A DNA stretch of 64,000 nt from Acanthosepion esculentum. Lineage: Eukaryota > Mollusca > Cephalopoda > Sepiida > Sepiidae. The notes beneath the pieces were generated by a model. The model saw only the letters and a list, made by a program, of their open reading frames with translations. It did not search any database and had not been told where the DNA came from. Position numbers and translations under genes: made by a program. The stretch lies in contig OZ038480.1 in assembly GCA_964036315.1 (NCBI GenBank), forward strand, positions 9,549,703 through 9,613,702, read 5' to 3'. Shown piece by piece: positions 45,280 to 56,384 of this stretch (the stretch's first letter is position 1; the number at the start of each line of letters is the position of its first letter).

Positions 45280-47060
45280 AATGAGTTCATATTTGTTGAG
45301 GTTATTATTTATTTCCAGTCTATGTTGCTTAATTAACGATCACAGAATGTAAAAATCTCCTGAACGTTGCAACAATAAGATGAAAGATAAACTCATGACA
45401 AATTAATAAGTGATTTAAATTACTTAAATTGAAACTCTCTGATGTATATATATACATCAGAGAGTTTTCAGTGAAAAGTTCCTTGAGAAAGAGACAGAGA
45501 AGCAGGACCAAAACGACCTGGTAAAGGAGAGTGATGAGAGAACTGAAAGAGACAATCATTAATGGGAAAATACCAGTCAAAGTTCAGTCGGACTTGTATA
45601 ATTTAGCCCAAAGCCCCACCCGCCTTATATCACAGCTGGTACAATAAGAGAGAAAAATGCTTTTGCCTATTTAAATAGGATCACTAGGGATTTGAAGCTG
45701 AAATCACGGAAATACTCATAAAATGAACATTTAATTATACTTAAATTCACGTTCTAGATTAAGACTAAACTGACAGTGTCATCAAAACAAATGTTAGTCT
45801 CATAGTTTATTAGGAAAAAATCAATTTCTTTTAGTAATAAAAGAATTCAATTATACACTAGTATCCTGACTGTGTTTTAATATGATTCTTATTGGAGCTG
45901 AAGCTACTGTTTAATGAAGTATAATGCCTTATGACTGCAAAAATACTATACGAGTCAAAAACATGACTGATCATTTCAGTTTCTCCAGAACCGGTTGCTC
46001 ATCCTTGATATTAATTGCAGTTAACAAGAAGAGACTTTAAGGCGCTTCAACACTCACCCATTCGGCTTACTGATTTTGCATTGTGATACAATTGAGGGGT
46101 TTGTGGTCGGCGATTCACAATGACCGAGGGAATAGATTTTATATGTATCGTGCGGGGCTTTTAGCAAAACCTCACATCACCCGGGTTTGACTTACTTTGC
46201 AGCACGGATTTGGCTCGCTCTAAAATTTGGATTTTCTCAAAACTAAAATCTCCAATGAAATACTGTAGACGAGATTTTTAAAAAAAGAATGACCAAAATC
46301 CATTTGATCGTGATCCCGACTTTCCAGACTGTTTTGAAAATTGGACGAGATGTTGGGATAAACGTGAAGTTCAAATGGGAATACATTGAAGTTGACTATG
46401 ATACTAGATACTGGACGGACTATTTTCACTTAAAATTAAATATCAGGATGTTTTCCTAATTGTCATATTATTCAATTTCCCTTATTTACTACAAAGAAAT
46501 CTGTTTAGAGGCTGTGTGTAAAAGCTACATACGTACGTATTATAAAGAAAAAATGAAATTACTTTGTTCGTTTCACTAATAAGAATCGTCACTGAGAAAC
46601 TTTATTTAAATCCATTTTGCTTCCATAAAGTCATCAATTGAACAGTACAATTCTAAGATGATATTTTGAGATAAAAACATTACAAAAATAAGTAATTTCT
46701 ATAGTGTCAGAGTTGTCAAAGTATTAGATAAAAATAAACGTATAACTTGAAGAAATTAGCCTATTTTATTTTTTTTTTACTCGGGTTTTTCTCGTGTCTC
46801 GGCAAACATTTCACACACCAGTGTTCATCAATTTAACCGAAAATAAAGAACCTCCTCCTGTTTAATTATGCATCACATTTATCTATGGAATGCGCATGCG
46901 CCAACTCCGTTCAATATTTCTTTCTGTCTGACATAAAGTATTCTAAGTCGTTATTAGTGATGATTAAATATTTCTGTCATCATTTTACTTTTTTTCATTG
47001 CAACTGCAACACAAACATAACGGATCGAAAACAAAGTATAATACACCAACTGACAATCAA
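45280..47060. other. spacer with one perfect palindrome; no supported gene
   Basis: Mostly AT-rich unique sequence. Open frames of 69-83 residues have no domain. Palindrome listed separately. Confidence 0.45.
45429..45465. repeat. perfect palindrome
   Basis: AAACTCTCTGATGTATA runs straight into its exact complement with no loop, a 36-bp perfect palindrome with a TATA centre. Confidence 0.9.
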
Positions 47061-47155
47061 ACTCTCGCTGTGTTTTTTTTACAATGTTTCAACCGTTGTA
47101 CCGTTCAGTCTTTTACAGTAACTGTCTCCGAACCAAATCCTTTATTTATCAATAA
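47060..47155 (-). mobile_element. diverged copy of the hammerhead-like SINE/foldback core
   Basis: Minus strand reads AAATAAAGGATTTGGTTCGG, GAACGGTACAACGGTTGAAA and CATTGTAAAA, matching the family core TACAACGGCCGAAACRTTGTAA with several changes. Confidence 0.5.
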
Positions 47156-47435
47156 ATCCTCGTGATTTCTTTTAATGAACCAGAGTATGGTACTTTTCAG
47201 CACTGCCAGACCGAAGAATTCACAACTGTCAATAATCAGTTCCAGACACTACCGCGGTAAGTAAATTTTCGCAAAGTAGGATTCTTTATTTATAAATTGA
47301 ATATTTTCATAGTTAGAGCATAGAAAACCTGATCACGACCTTCTAAATACGGTTTTTGGCATTATATAAGATCTCTAGACCTGAAATAACAATCCTGTAG
47401 TCACCTTTATATTTATATTACCCAATATATATTCC

Positions 47436-47990
47436 TTCCTGGGTATGAGGATAAACTACATCCGCGTTCTGGGTATGACATTAAACTACATCCGCGTCAT
47501 GGGTAAGACGATAAACTACATCCTCGTCCTGGGTAAGACGATAAACTACGACCAACAGCAAGGCCTCTGATCAGGAGGTTTTGAGGAGCGTAGAACAGCC
47601 TCTTAATTGCTGGTGTTCCCAGGTCCACCCTGACCCAGTGTGGTAGCACCTGTTAGGGTCCCAGCTATGGGCAAATAGTTAACACCCAAACTTGTGTAAA
47701 AATAGGTTTTAATACCAGAAATACTTTGTAATAAAAAAAATTATTACCAGCAATAATTTTGAAGGAAAAATTATTATCAGAAATACTTTAAAAAAAATAC
47801 CAGCAATACAAACAGTTATACAATCTTTGAAAAAGATATTACCAGCTATAGAGTTCTTCGAGGAAAAATATTCCCAGAAATAGATTTTTTAAAGAAAAAC
47901 ATATTACCAGCAATAAAAATTTTCTCGGTATTAAATAACCCATTGAGGTTGATATGATGTAAAACATAAACCAAACCAAATATCATATTA
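47436..47990. mobile_element. dispersed ~530-bp repeat, copy 1, with 31-bp internal repeats
   Basis: Opens with four units of CTGGGTAAGACGATAAACTA / CATCCGCGT type, about 31 bp each, then CAGCAAGGCCTCTGATCAGG, AATTGCTGGTGTTCCCAGGT, TAGCACCTGTTAGGGTCCCA, and ends CCATTGAGGTTGATATGATG. Copy 2 is at 58.26-58.79 kb with only two of the 31-bp units. No coding sequence recognised. Confidence 0.8.
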
Positions 47991-48036
47991 TTATTATTGT
48001 ACATTATAATAACGCACAAAGTTCTTACGTGTACGT

Positions 48037-48120
48037 CGCTTCATCATTGAACAAGTTGCATGATTTTCCTAGGTTAGTGTGAACCTAGGAAAATAATGAA
48101 ACTTGTTCGATGATGAAGCG
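48037..48120. repeat. foldback with ~39-bp arms
   Basis: CGCTTCATCATTGAACAAGT ... TTTTCCTAGGTT pairs with AACCTAGGAAAATAATGAAA ... ATGATGAAGCG around a loop of a few bases; three mismatches or so. Confidence 0.85.
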
Positions 48121-48129
48121 ATAAAGAGA

Positions 48130-48850
48130 TGTATTGCACAACAAAGGTTATTGCTCCTCTAAATCATTTGTATAAACATTCTTTATACCTTGGAAGGACT
48201 ATAAGCATAATTTGATGTTTTTTCTTTCAGCAGATCCTTGAAATCAATTCTCCTATTTGCATAAATATTTTTGTATTTAGTTTTGGTTTTGTTGGCAAAA
48301 ATAAACTTTGCCTTCATTTTAATCACATACTATTGCTTGTTGTTTTGTATTCGGTTTGTTGTCAACTTACTATCTTCTAAACAATTTTGTTTGCTGACAC
48401 CTTTGAAGCAATACGCAGCCAAACACATCACCAACAAGTGATCCACAGCGCACCTGCAACAATAGCCAATCAGTGAACATCTGATTGCCTTGGTTTCACC
48501 ACACCCGATCTTTGAAAAATACAGGCCCGGGAAAAGTTCTTGTCCACACACAAGAAGTGATCGAGCAGCTGCACCTGGGGTTAAAGGATTTGCGGGGGTG
48601 CTCGAATACATAGGCCTACAGTAGTTTTAATACAGGGGGGTGTATAACTGATTCAGACAACTGAACGCGCGCCGTATTATTTTCACTGTCTCGATCAACT
48701 AAAGGATCGGCTGCGTGTCTGCTTCTGAGATCTGGGCAAGAACTTTTTTCGACCATTTAGTAAATCGTAGTAAACCGCGAAGCCGCGCGATATGATTTTT
48801 AATGAAAAGATCTGAAAAAACCGCGACAGAGTCGAAGCGCGAAGTGGCGA
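48130..48850. other. less AT-rich unassigned block with a 93-residue minus frame
   Basis: The minus frame 48611-48330 is Cys-rich (about nine Cys) but has no motif I know and no signal peptide that I can support. The block 48.4-48.85 kb has CGCG-containing patches (GCGCGCCGTATTATT, CCGCGAAGCCGCGCGATA, GCGAAGCGCGAAGTGGCGAG) unlike the flanks. It is possibly the end of an unrecognised transposon that runs into the next AT tail. Confidence 0.3.
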
Positions 48851-48852
48851 GG

Positions 48853-48856
<4 letters not shown>

Positions 48857-48900
<44 letters not shown>

Positions 48901-49125
48901 TGAAAGACATTTTTATGTTTAACGTTATTTTTATAGATACAAGTATTTAAGTGAATGCTCTGTTTATAATAAACAGTATTAAATAACATTTACCGGCCTG
49001 AATGTCCGAGGAATTTTCATAGATAATATTCGTCCTCCGACAGGATTCGAACATGTATCCTATACGGAACTGTCATATAGCCTGACGTGCCTTAACCGAT
49101 TCGGCCACTGAGGATCGTTCGGTTG
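48857..49125 (-). mobile_element. tRNA-Ser-like-headed SINE, near full length
   Basis: Minus strand from 49118: AGTGGCCGAATCGGTTAAGG (A box), ATACATGTTCGAATCCTGTC (B box), CCTCGGACATTCAGGCCGGT, TGTTTATTATAAACAGAGC, AAACATAAAAATGTCTTTCA, then the (TA)n tail 48857-48891. The head resembles a serine or leucine tRNA with its long variable arm. Same family at 1.94-2.15 and 51.13-51.35 kb. Confidence 0.8.
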
Positions 49126-49394
49126 GCAAGGTCGAATTTACTGCTTGTAAACTTCAATCTTCCATGAATCTCTCACGTACATTCATATCTGCTCATGGCG
49201 TATCAAATGTAAACAAATGACATCACACATTATTTATAATGTACACACACTCATTACTTTATTGAGTATGTCTTCATTCGTATTCCCAATCGCCAACGAA
49301 TACCTTTGAAAAAGTGTTGGCCGAAAGGTACCTAAGGTATGACGTCTGTGTTGTTTAAAGCTATGTTTCATTTCTTTGGGTACAAATCAGTTTT

Positions 49395-49398
<4 letters not shown>

Positions 49399-49447
<49 letters not shown>

Positions 49448-49480
49448 GTGTGCGTGTGTGTGTGTCCGCGCGCGCGTAAA
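49399..49480. repeat. (TA)n then (GT)n and (CG)n microsatellite
   Basis: TA tract, then TGTGTGCGTGTGTGTGTG, then CCGCGCGCGCG. Confidence 0.9.
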
Positions 49481-51120
49481 AGTACACAAACCTAACTTAA
49501 AATTCGATACAGACAGTACATCTTTTTGAAAAATGTGTATATTAATTCGTTAAGGAATTAGCTAGCTTATATTTTCATGGCAGAATTCAGTGCCAATTCG
49601 GCCTGGTCAAAATGTCTGGGCGTCCTCTTTATCGGTAGATCCGGTCTTTAAAAATTATAAAATATTTTATGATATACCCCCAATCTAAGCTCCAACTAGT
49701 AGTGGGAGGTTAAGCATTTATTATTTTTCTCTCTCTCACTCTCTTTCCCTCTTTGTTTCCCCTCCTTTTTAAAATGTAGAAACCAAAACTTTAAAGATTC
49801 TTCTATCAGCATAAAGAGGTTGACCAGTTTCCAAATTCTGTTTAAATAAAGCTAGTGGCGCACTATGTCACCAAATTCATGAACCAACACGATTGATTAT
49901 TAGTGAGACGGCTTCTCCGATAGAAATAAAGATATAAGAAAACAAAGTGTGGAAGCAGACACACCTGCGATTCCTACCATCAAGTATTCAAGAGCGTTTC
50001 AAACAAATGGGAAAGTGATGTTCTGATACGAAGTAATTTCATTATGCCATATATTTTTCTTACAAATATCCACGTACTTTGTTGTTGCTATCATATTGTC
50101 TCTGTTGACAAAAACTTGTTAGAAAGGCCGAAGAACGGATAGGAAGTTACGTCAAAAATAAAATAAAATTATGAACAAACTATTCTGAAAAAATATATGG
50201 AACAATAAAATCCCTACATTTCAATACGTAAGTAAACTGTAATATGGCCGAAGAATATATCAGCTAAAAAGTGTAATTTTCTTTTCTTTACTAGACATTT
50301 ATTTTTTTGGATTATTATCTTCATAAATAATTCAAAGAAAACCTAGTCATAGCTCGAAATTTCTTTGTAATTAATTTCCATTTGTATCCGAAAAAATGCT
50401 GAAAATTGTTTCGGTTCAACCCACTTTCCAATATTCGCTCAACTGGCCAAACATTCTTGGCCGGCCCGAGAACTTTTCATGACCCCGCTTATATTTAATG
50501 TTTTTTATATATATGTTTTTCGTTTCTTAATGATTCCAGAACAAGAAAGCTAAATTGCTTTTATTGTACGACCACTCTTTTTTTTATCCTGAACGTTTCG
50601 ATCAATTTTGATTCTTTATTTTTTTATTTCTGGTTCTCATTATAATAACTTCATCAAAATAGTTATATTCCTTTATTCAAATCTATATTAGGTCGTTCAG
50701 AAATCAGAAAGTAAAGTAGAAAATTTTGAAGAGATTATAGCAACATTTTAAATAATAAATTTATTAGCCAAGAATATATATTATAATTACACTCTCTCTC
50801 GTTTTTAAAAGCCTAGAATGTATCTGATGATATCTCTCTATAACTTACTTTTTTCCTGATGCTTTTACACAGTTTCGAATTTATAGTTGTCTTTCTCCAA
50901 GAATAACGGTAGACGTGAAGAAACTTTCTTTGAATTTGAAATTAATTATGACTTCAAAAATTCCCTATTGAGTTCACAGTTTCAATCAAGTTTACAGAAT
51001 TCAGTCTACCTTGCTATTTAACCTATTGCCATGGAAGGAAATGTTTCTATCTCATTCTCGAGGACAATAACGCAAAATGGACGTCTGCAGTTTCAGACGG
51101 AACACGCTCGATCGTTTAAG
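49481..51120. other. AT-rich spacer, nothing recognised
   Basis: A short (CT)n patch near 49730; otherwise no gene or repeat of note. Confidence 0.45.
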
Positions 51121-51124
51121 AGCG

Positions 51125-51305
51125 CGTCATACGAAATCACGGTTCCGTATAGAATACAGGTTCGAATCCTGTCGGAGAAGGAATATTTTCTATGAAAGAT
51201 TCTCGGAGATTTAGTCCGGTAAATGTTTAATTCTGTTTATTATAAACAGAGCCTTTATTTAAATATTTTTATCTATAAAAAGAATGTATAAACATAAAAA
51301 TGTCT

Positions 51306-51347
<42 letters not shown>
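51125..51347 (+). mobile_element. tRNA-headed SINE with (AT)n tail, plus strand
   Basis: GGTTCCGTATAGAATACAGG, B box GGTTCGAATCCTGTCGGAG, CTATGAAAGATTCTCGGAGA, TTCTGTTTATTATAAACAGA and ATAAACATAAAAATGTCTTA, then (AT)n to 51346. The A box is degraded, unlike the 49.1-kb copy. Confidence 0.75.
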
Positions 51348-51348
<1 letters not shown>

Positions 51349-51439
51349 TTTATAATTAGCATAAATAAAAATATAAAGACGTTAAACTCATCAGAGATGT
51401 CCAGACATAACCTCCTGACGCAACAAGAATTTCTCCCGG

Positions 51440-52131
51440 AATACTGTAAATAGTGTACATAATACCTCATCTCAGAAATATAGACAGATACTAAAGGGCC
51501 GAAACGTTGTAATAAATATGGCGACAAAGATGAGGACAATAGTCCGAATAATGTAAATACTGTACATAATACCTCATCTCAGAAATATAGACAGATACTA
51601 AAGGGCCGAAACGTTGTAATAAATATGGCGACAAAGATGAGGACAATAGTCCGAATAATGTAAATACTGTACATAATACCTCATCTCAGAAATATAGACA
51701 GATACTGGAAGGCCGAAACGTTGTAATAAATATGGTAACAAAGATGAGTACAATAGTTCGAATAATGTAAATAGTGTACATAATACCTCATCTCAGAAAT
51801 ATAGACAGATACTGAAATGCCGAAAAGTTGTAATAAATATGGCGACAAAGATGAGGACAATATTGCGAATACTGTAACTAGTGTACATAATAACTCATCT
51901 CAGAAATATAGACAGATACTGAAAGGCCGAAACGTTGTAATAAATATGGCGACAAAGATGAGGACAATAGCCCGAATAATGTAAATAGTGTACATAATGC
52001 CTCATCTCAGAAATATAGACAGATACTGAAGGGCCGAAACGTTGTAATAAATATGGCGACAAAGATGAGTACAATAGTCCGAATAATGTAAATAGTGTAC
52101 ATAATACCTCATCTCAGAAATGTAGATAGAT
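51440..52131 (+). repeat. 107-bp satellite, about 6.4 units
   Basis: The GGCC anchor (TGCC in one unit) recurs at 51497, 51604, 51711, 51818, 51925 and 52032, always 107 bp apart. Unit blocks: GGCCGAAACGTTGTAATAAA, TATGGCGACAAAGATGAGGA, CAATAGTCCGAATAATGTAA, ACATAATACCTCATCTCAGA, AATATAGACAGATACT. Identity between units is high, so amplification is fairly recent. Confidence 0.95.
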
Positions 52132-53900
52132 ACGAAACCTATTATATTCTACCCACTGCCACCCACCCCATGATCTGGTGCAGGCGGGTCTTTGGTATAG
52201 ATATCAACATAGGTTTGAGATAGAAGAGTTAAATGAATGAATGTCATCGTTTCATTTATGAAGTAGAGATAGAAAGTAGGCCGGAAAGTAGATTAAATAA
52301 ACTTTATAATAGTTTGAAATAGACGTGTACAGTATAATAACTCTTCTATTCAAACAGAAAGAACGCCGAAAAGTTTGGCGTTTCAATATTTTCTCACTCA
52401 TCTTTATGCTTTTTGTCTGTTGGATGATGATAATTCATACGGAAAAATAATGCTAGCAGCTTCTTATTTACAGTAGTCTCGTATCAGCTGAAAACATAAG
52501 ACTGTCTTCTCGTTGAGGCATCTAAACTAAAACTGACATGGGAGAGGAAAATGAACGTTATTTATTTTAGCAGAGAAAAGAAGAGAAAAGGAGTTTCACA
52601 CCCAGTTGAGGGCAGCAATATCAGTTCGTGCTTTAAAAATGAGAACTCTTTCACACACTCTCTCTTCCTCTGTTTCTTTCTCCTTTTCTTCCCCCCCCCT
52701 CTCTCTCTCTCTCTACTTTTTCTCCCCTTTTATTTCTCTCTATGTTGCTCTCCTTCTCTGTTTAACTCATACACACTCTGCATGACGAATAAAAGAAAGA
52801 CAATAATATTCTATCTCAGTAACATGGTCACGCAACATTTTCTCTCTTCAACTTTCTTTTCTCTCTGTCTCTTTCACTCACTCACTCAGTCACTCACGCA
52901 TTCGCATGACTTCCTATTCTTTTTTTACGGAAACTAATACCATAAAACTGTTTGTGTGAAGGGGGACATACGTTAGCAACGCGAATATCATGGCATATTC
53001 CTGGAATAATGCTCTCAAATGACTGGTGTCACACGGCTGTAATTATCACATCCCGACACGAGACCACTTTCAGTCCATCATAAGAGATTAGCAACTTCGA
53101 AATAGATCACATGTTCCCGTGTTATCGAAAATTAACCAACTTGACTAGAGGGTATATTTATACAAATGAAAAACATCTTTTTATGTTATTTCTGTTAGTG
53201 TTCGTGATGAAGAATGTTTTTACAATTATACATCGATTCTTTCAGACCTCCCCCGCCTTTTTTTCTGTTGTTTTATCAATATGTTTAGTGACTCAACCCA
53301 TCGGCCTTCTTTCTGTTTGAATTCTAGAGTCGAGCTTATGATTATACATCAATTCTTTAATACCATGTTTTCGTATTTGTTGCCCTTCTCATGACTTTTA
53401 GCCATTGTGCCCTCCAGACATATCTCTCTTAAGTTATGGCAGTTTTGCTATTAAACCCCGAATGAGAAAATAAAATATTTATTTGATCCATTTATGTTAT
53501 TTTGATTCTTACGCCAGTCATGTCCGGCGAACTTAACAGCGAATTTCTAGAAGTCATAATCTCAAATTCAAAGAAAGTTTCTTCAGATCTACCGTTATTA
53601 TCCTAGTTTGACCTTCCCCGGCCCTCGATTGTATTAACTAACCTTCCAGGAATATCGAGTGAAATTCTTTCACACAGAATATGGTATTCTCATTCTGAGA
53701 GAATTTCACATATTTATTTATGTTAATAAGAAATGATCGCTATTTTTGTCACTATAAAATTTATTGAACCCACAACTTTCAATAGATTAAATCAGCTTTA
53801 CTAAACTTATTTAACAAATTTCATATTTCGTATACCTAAAACCAAAATATGTCTGCATAAAATTAATGTATTCCTCATTTCAAGTAAGTACGAGAAATAT
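52132..53900. other. spacer with pyrimidine-rich patch 52650-52900
   Basis: Open frames of 69-128 residues are in the CT-rich patch or lack domains. No element recognised. Confidence 0.45.
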
Positions 53901-53906
53901 AACATA

Positions 53907-54543
53907 CTAGCCGAATTACCCGCACCTTGCTGCGGATCAAACATTTTTGTAAGAAAATGATGATTGATTTTAAATCATTGTTATAATTTGTGGAGGAAAA
54001 TGATGCATTTCATTATTACTCAATGATCTTACCGATATGACCTCCATCTTCTGGGTTTCTCTTTCTATAGTTTGGCTAGGAGTCATTGCCTTGTTCAAAT
54101 TTAAATTTAGTTTAAATCGAATAAAAAAAAATAATAGCGGGAGTCCTTCAAGGACTCCTTTTGATCAAAATGAAATATAATTATCCAAGTACCGTAGGGA
54201 ACATTTCCTTGTTCAAATTTAAATTTCGTTTAAATCAAAAGGAAACAATTTTAGCGGGGTTTTGTGTTCCTAGGGACCTACTTTGATTAAAATGATTTTG
54301 CTGATGTGACCTTCTGGATTTCTCCTCGTATATTTTAGATAGGAGTCATTCCCTTGTTCAAATTTTAATTTAATTTAAATCAAAGGAAAAAGAATATCAG
54401 ATGTAGGGTTACCCCCAGGACACCTCCTTTGATCAAAATGAAATATGCTTATCTAAGTATCCTGGGTAATGTAATTTCAGAATATATATAGTTATGTAGG
54501 TCTATCTCCAAAACCCCAGATGGAGTTCTATAACAAACAAACA

Positions 54544-54545
<2 letters not shown>
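53907..54545 (+). mobile_element. non-autonomous element with three internal repeats, Helitron-like start
   Basis: Starts ACTAGCCGAATTACCCGCAC then CTTGCTGCGGATC, a type of end I associate with Helitron-like elements. The inside has three imperfect repeats, each containing CCTTGTTCAAATTTAAATTT or close, at 54089, 54208 and 54352. It ends near GGAGTTCTATAACAAACAAA before the (TA)n. No coding sequence. Confidence 0.4.

Positions 54546-54636
<91 letters not shown>
54546..54636. repeat. (TA)n microsatellite, 91 bp
   Basis: Uninterrupted; its right end supplies the TA target of the mariner-type MITE. Confidence 0.95.
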
Positions 54637-54639
<3 letters not shown>

Positions 54640-55003
54640 GGTGTCCATAAGGTTAGTGTGCACTTTTAAAAAATTATACCTTTATTTGTATTTGCGATAG
54701 AAATAGTTTGTAAAAAGGATTAGAAAGAAGTAAATCTATATTTTTTAAGGTTTTATTGAAATTTTATTTAAGTTTCCACATGTCCTCCATCATTAGCAAT
54801 ACAAAGGGTAATACGATTTTGTAGTTCACGGAAAACATTTACCAACTGATTTACAGTAATGCCTGAAATCACATTAGTTATTTTAGCTATACTTAAAACT
54901 AGGTACATTGAACTTTATAACATTATTTACAGATTATTTCTATCGCAAATACAAATAAAGTTATAAATTATTTAAAGTGCACACGAATTTTATGGACACC
55001 CTG
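54637..55003 (-). mobile_element. mariner-type MITE with ~80-bp terminal inverted repeats
   Basis: Left end CAGGGTGTCCATAAGGTTAG, right end complementary (TTTATGGACACCCTG). The inverted repeats stay alignable for about 80 bp up to TTGTATTTGCGATAGAAATA. The interior, on the minus strand, encodes VISGITVNQLVNVFRELQNR and ITLCIANDGGHVET followed by a stop, the C-terminal end of an IS630/Tc1-mariner-class transposase. It is thus an internal-deletion derivative of an autonomous element. Flanking TA on the left; TG on the right, possibly a mutated TA. Confidence 0.85.
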
Positions 55004-55011
55004 TGTGTGTG

Positions 55012-55126
<115 letters not shown>

Positions 55127-55129
55127 TGA

Positions 55130-55590
55130 AAAAAGTATCGCAAACTTTAAAAAGGTTTTGAAAAATGCAATAATTTCAATTTCTTTTTCTGAATATCTTG
55201 TATTATTTCGAAGTATTATTCTCATCTTCATCGGTATAGATGTTATTCTAGGTATAATATTTCGACCAAGTAACCTTTTGTTGCCTGATATGGTATCTGT
55301 TGATTATTGTGTTATTTTGATCCTTTGATTCTGATTATTGTTCGTTCCCGCTGAAGCGGTGTTTCCCTTCCTGACATATTGAACACACGATCACAAGATG
55401 GCAATAACATTTGCATAACCATCTCCTATCCCAATGATATTAGTCGTGTATTTTTGGAGACCTTTTTTATATTCAGTATCAGATATTGTTTTTTTGGTTA
55501 TGAGTCGTACCATTTTTCATGATTTAGTATTTCTGAAATTAATACTTTTCAATAAATGTGTATTATTTCAAAGTACTGTTTCCATCTTTC
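55130..55590. other. spacer, nothing recognised
   Basis: No supported feature. Confidence 0.4.
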
Positions 55591-55594
55591 TTTG

Positions 55595-56115
55595 CTATAG
55601 ATGTTATTACTTCTTTGAATAGATGTTATTACTTTTTTGCTATTGATGTTATTACTTCTGTGCTATAGATATTACTTCTTTGCTATTGATGCTATTACTT
55701 ATTTGCTATAAATGTTATTACTTCTTTGCTATTGATGCTATTACGTCTTTGCTATTGATGTTATTACTTCTTTGCTATTTATGTTATTAGTTCTTTGCTA
55801 CAGATGTTATTATTTCTTTGCTATTTATGTTATTACTTCTTTGCTATTTATGTTATTACTTCTTTGCTATTTATGTTATTACTTTTTTGCAATTGATGTT
55901 GTTACTTCTTTGCTATTTGTGTTATTAGTTCTTTGCTATAGATGTTATTACTTGTTTGCTATAGATGTTATTACTTATTTGCTATTGATATTATTACTTC
56001 TTTGCTATTTATGTTATTACTTCTTTGCTATTGATGCTATTACTTCTTTGCTAGTGATGTTATTACTTCTTTGCTATTTATGTTATTACTTCTTTGCTAT
56101 AGATGTTATTACTTG
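55595..56115. repeat. 23-bp minisatellite, about 22 units
   Basis: Unit GATGTTATTACTTCTTTGCT then ATT, with GAT/TAT and TTGAT/ATAGAT variants. The 161-residue plus frame (CYLCYYFFAIDVITSLL repeats) is a repeat product that reads as hydrophobic. Confidence 0.95.
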
Positions 56116-56282
56116 GTCGCAGCGTTGTGTCCATAATAACATCGTATATCAACAAAGATTGAAACAATATTTCGAAATAATACAAGAATATGGAGAATTA
56201 CTCATCTCAGAAATGAAATACTTAAGTCTTTTTTGCAATAAAATAGGTTTAAATTAGTCGTAAAAATAAAAAAAATATTTTT

Positions 56283-56367
56283 GTCTACTTGAATCGGCTT
56301 TTAGACTTTTTTCTTATCTTATTCTTTTATATAAGAAAAAAATAATATAAGAAAAAGTCTAAAACCT
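56283..56367. repeat. small inverted repeat
   Basis: TTTTAGACTTTTTTCTTATC pairs imperfectly with a complementary TAAGAAAAAGTCTAAAA (56346-56362). Confidence 0.7.
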
Positions 56368-56384
56368 AATTTAACTTACATTAA

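Noticed and set aside
48330..48611. Cys-rich 93-residue minus open frame as a secreted peptide
   Set aside because: No supportable signal peptide and no family match by eye; cysteine number alone is not enough.
48985..49125. Functional tRNA-Ser gene
   Set aside because: A and B boxes are present but the anticodon arm and acceptor stem do not pair convincingly, and the sequence continues into a SINE body with an AT tail.
49285..49345. Possible hammerhead core (GGCCGAAAGGTACC)
   Set aside because: The GAAA half is present but there is no CTGATGA-like half at the right distance (only CTTTGAAAAAG).
52551..52937. 128-residue plus open frame
   Set aside because: Mostly CT-rich low-complexity sequence with no recognisable domain.
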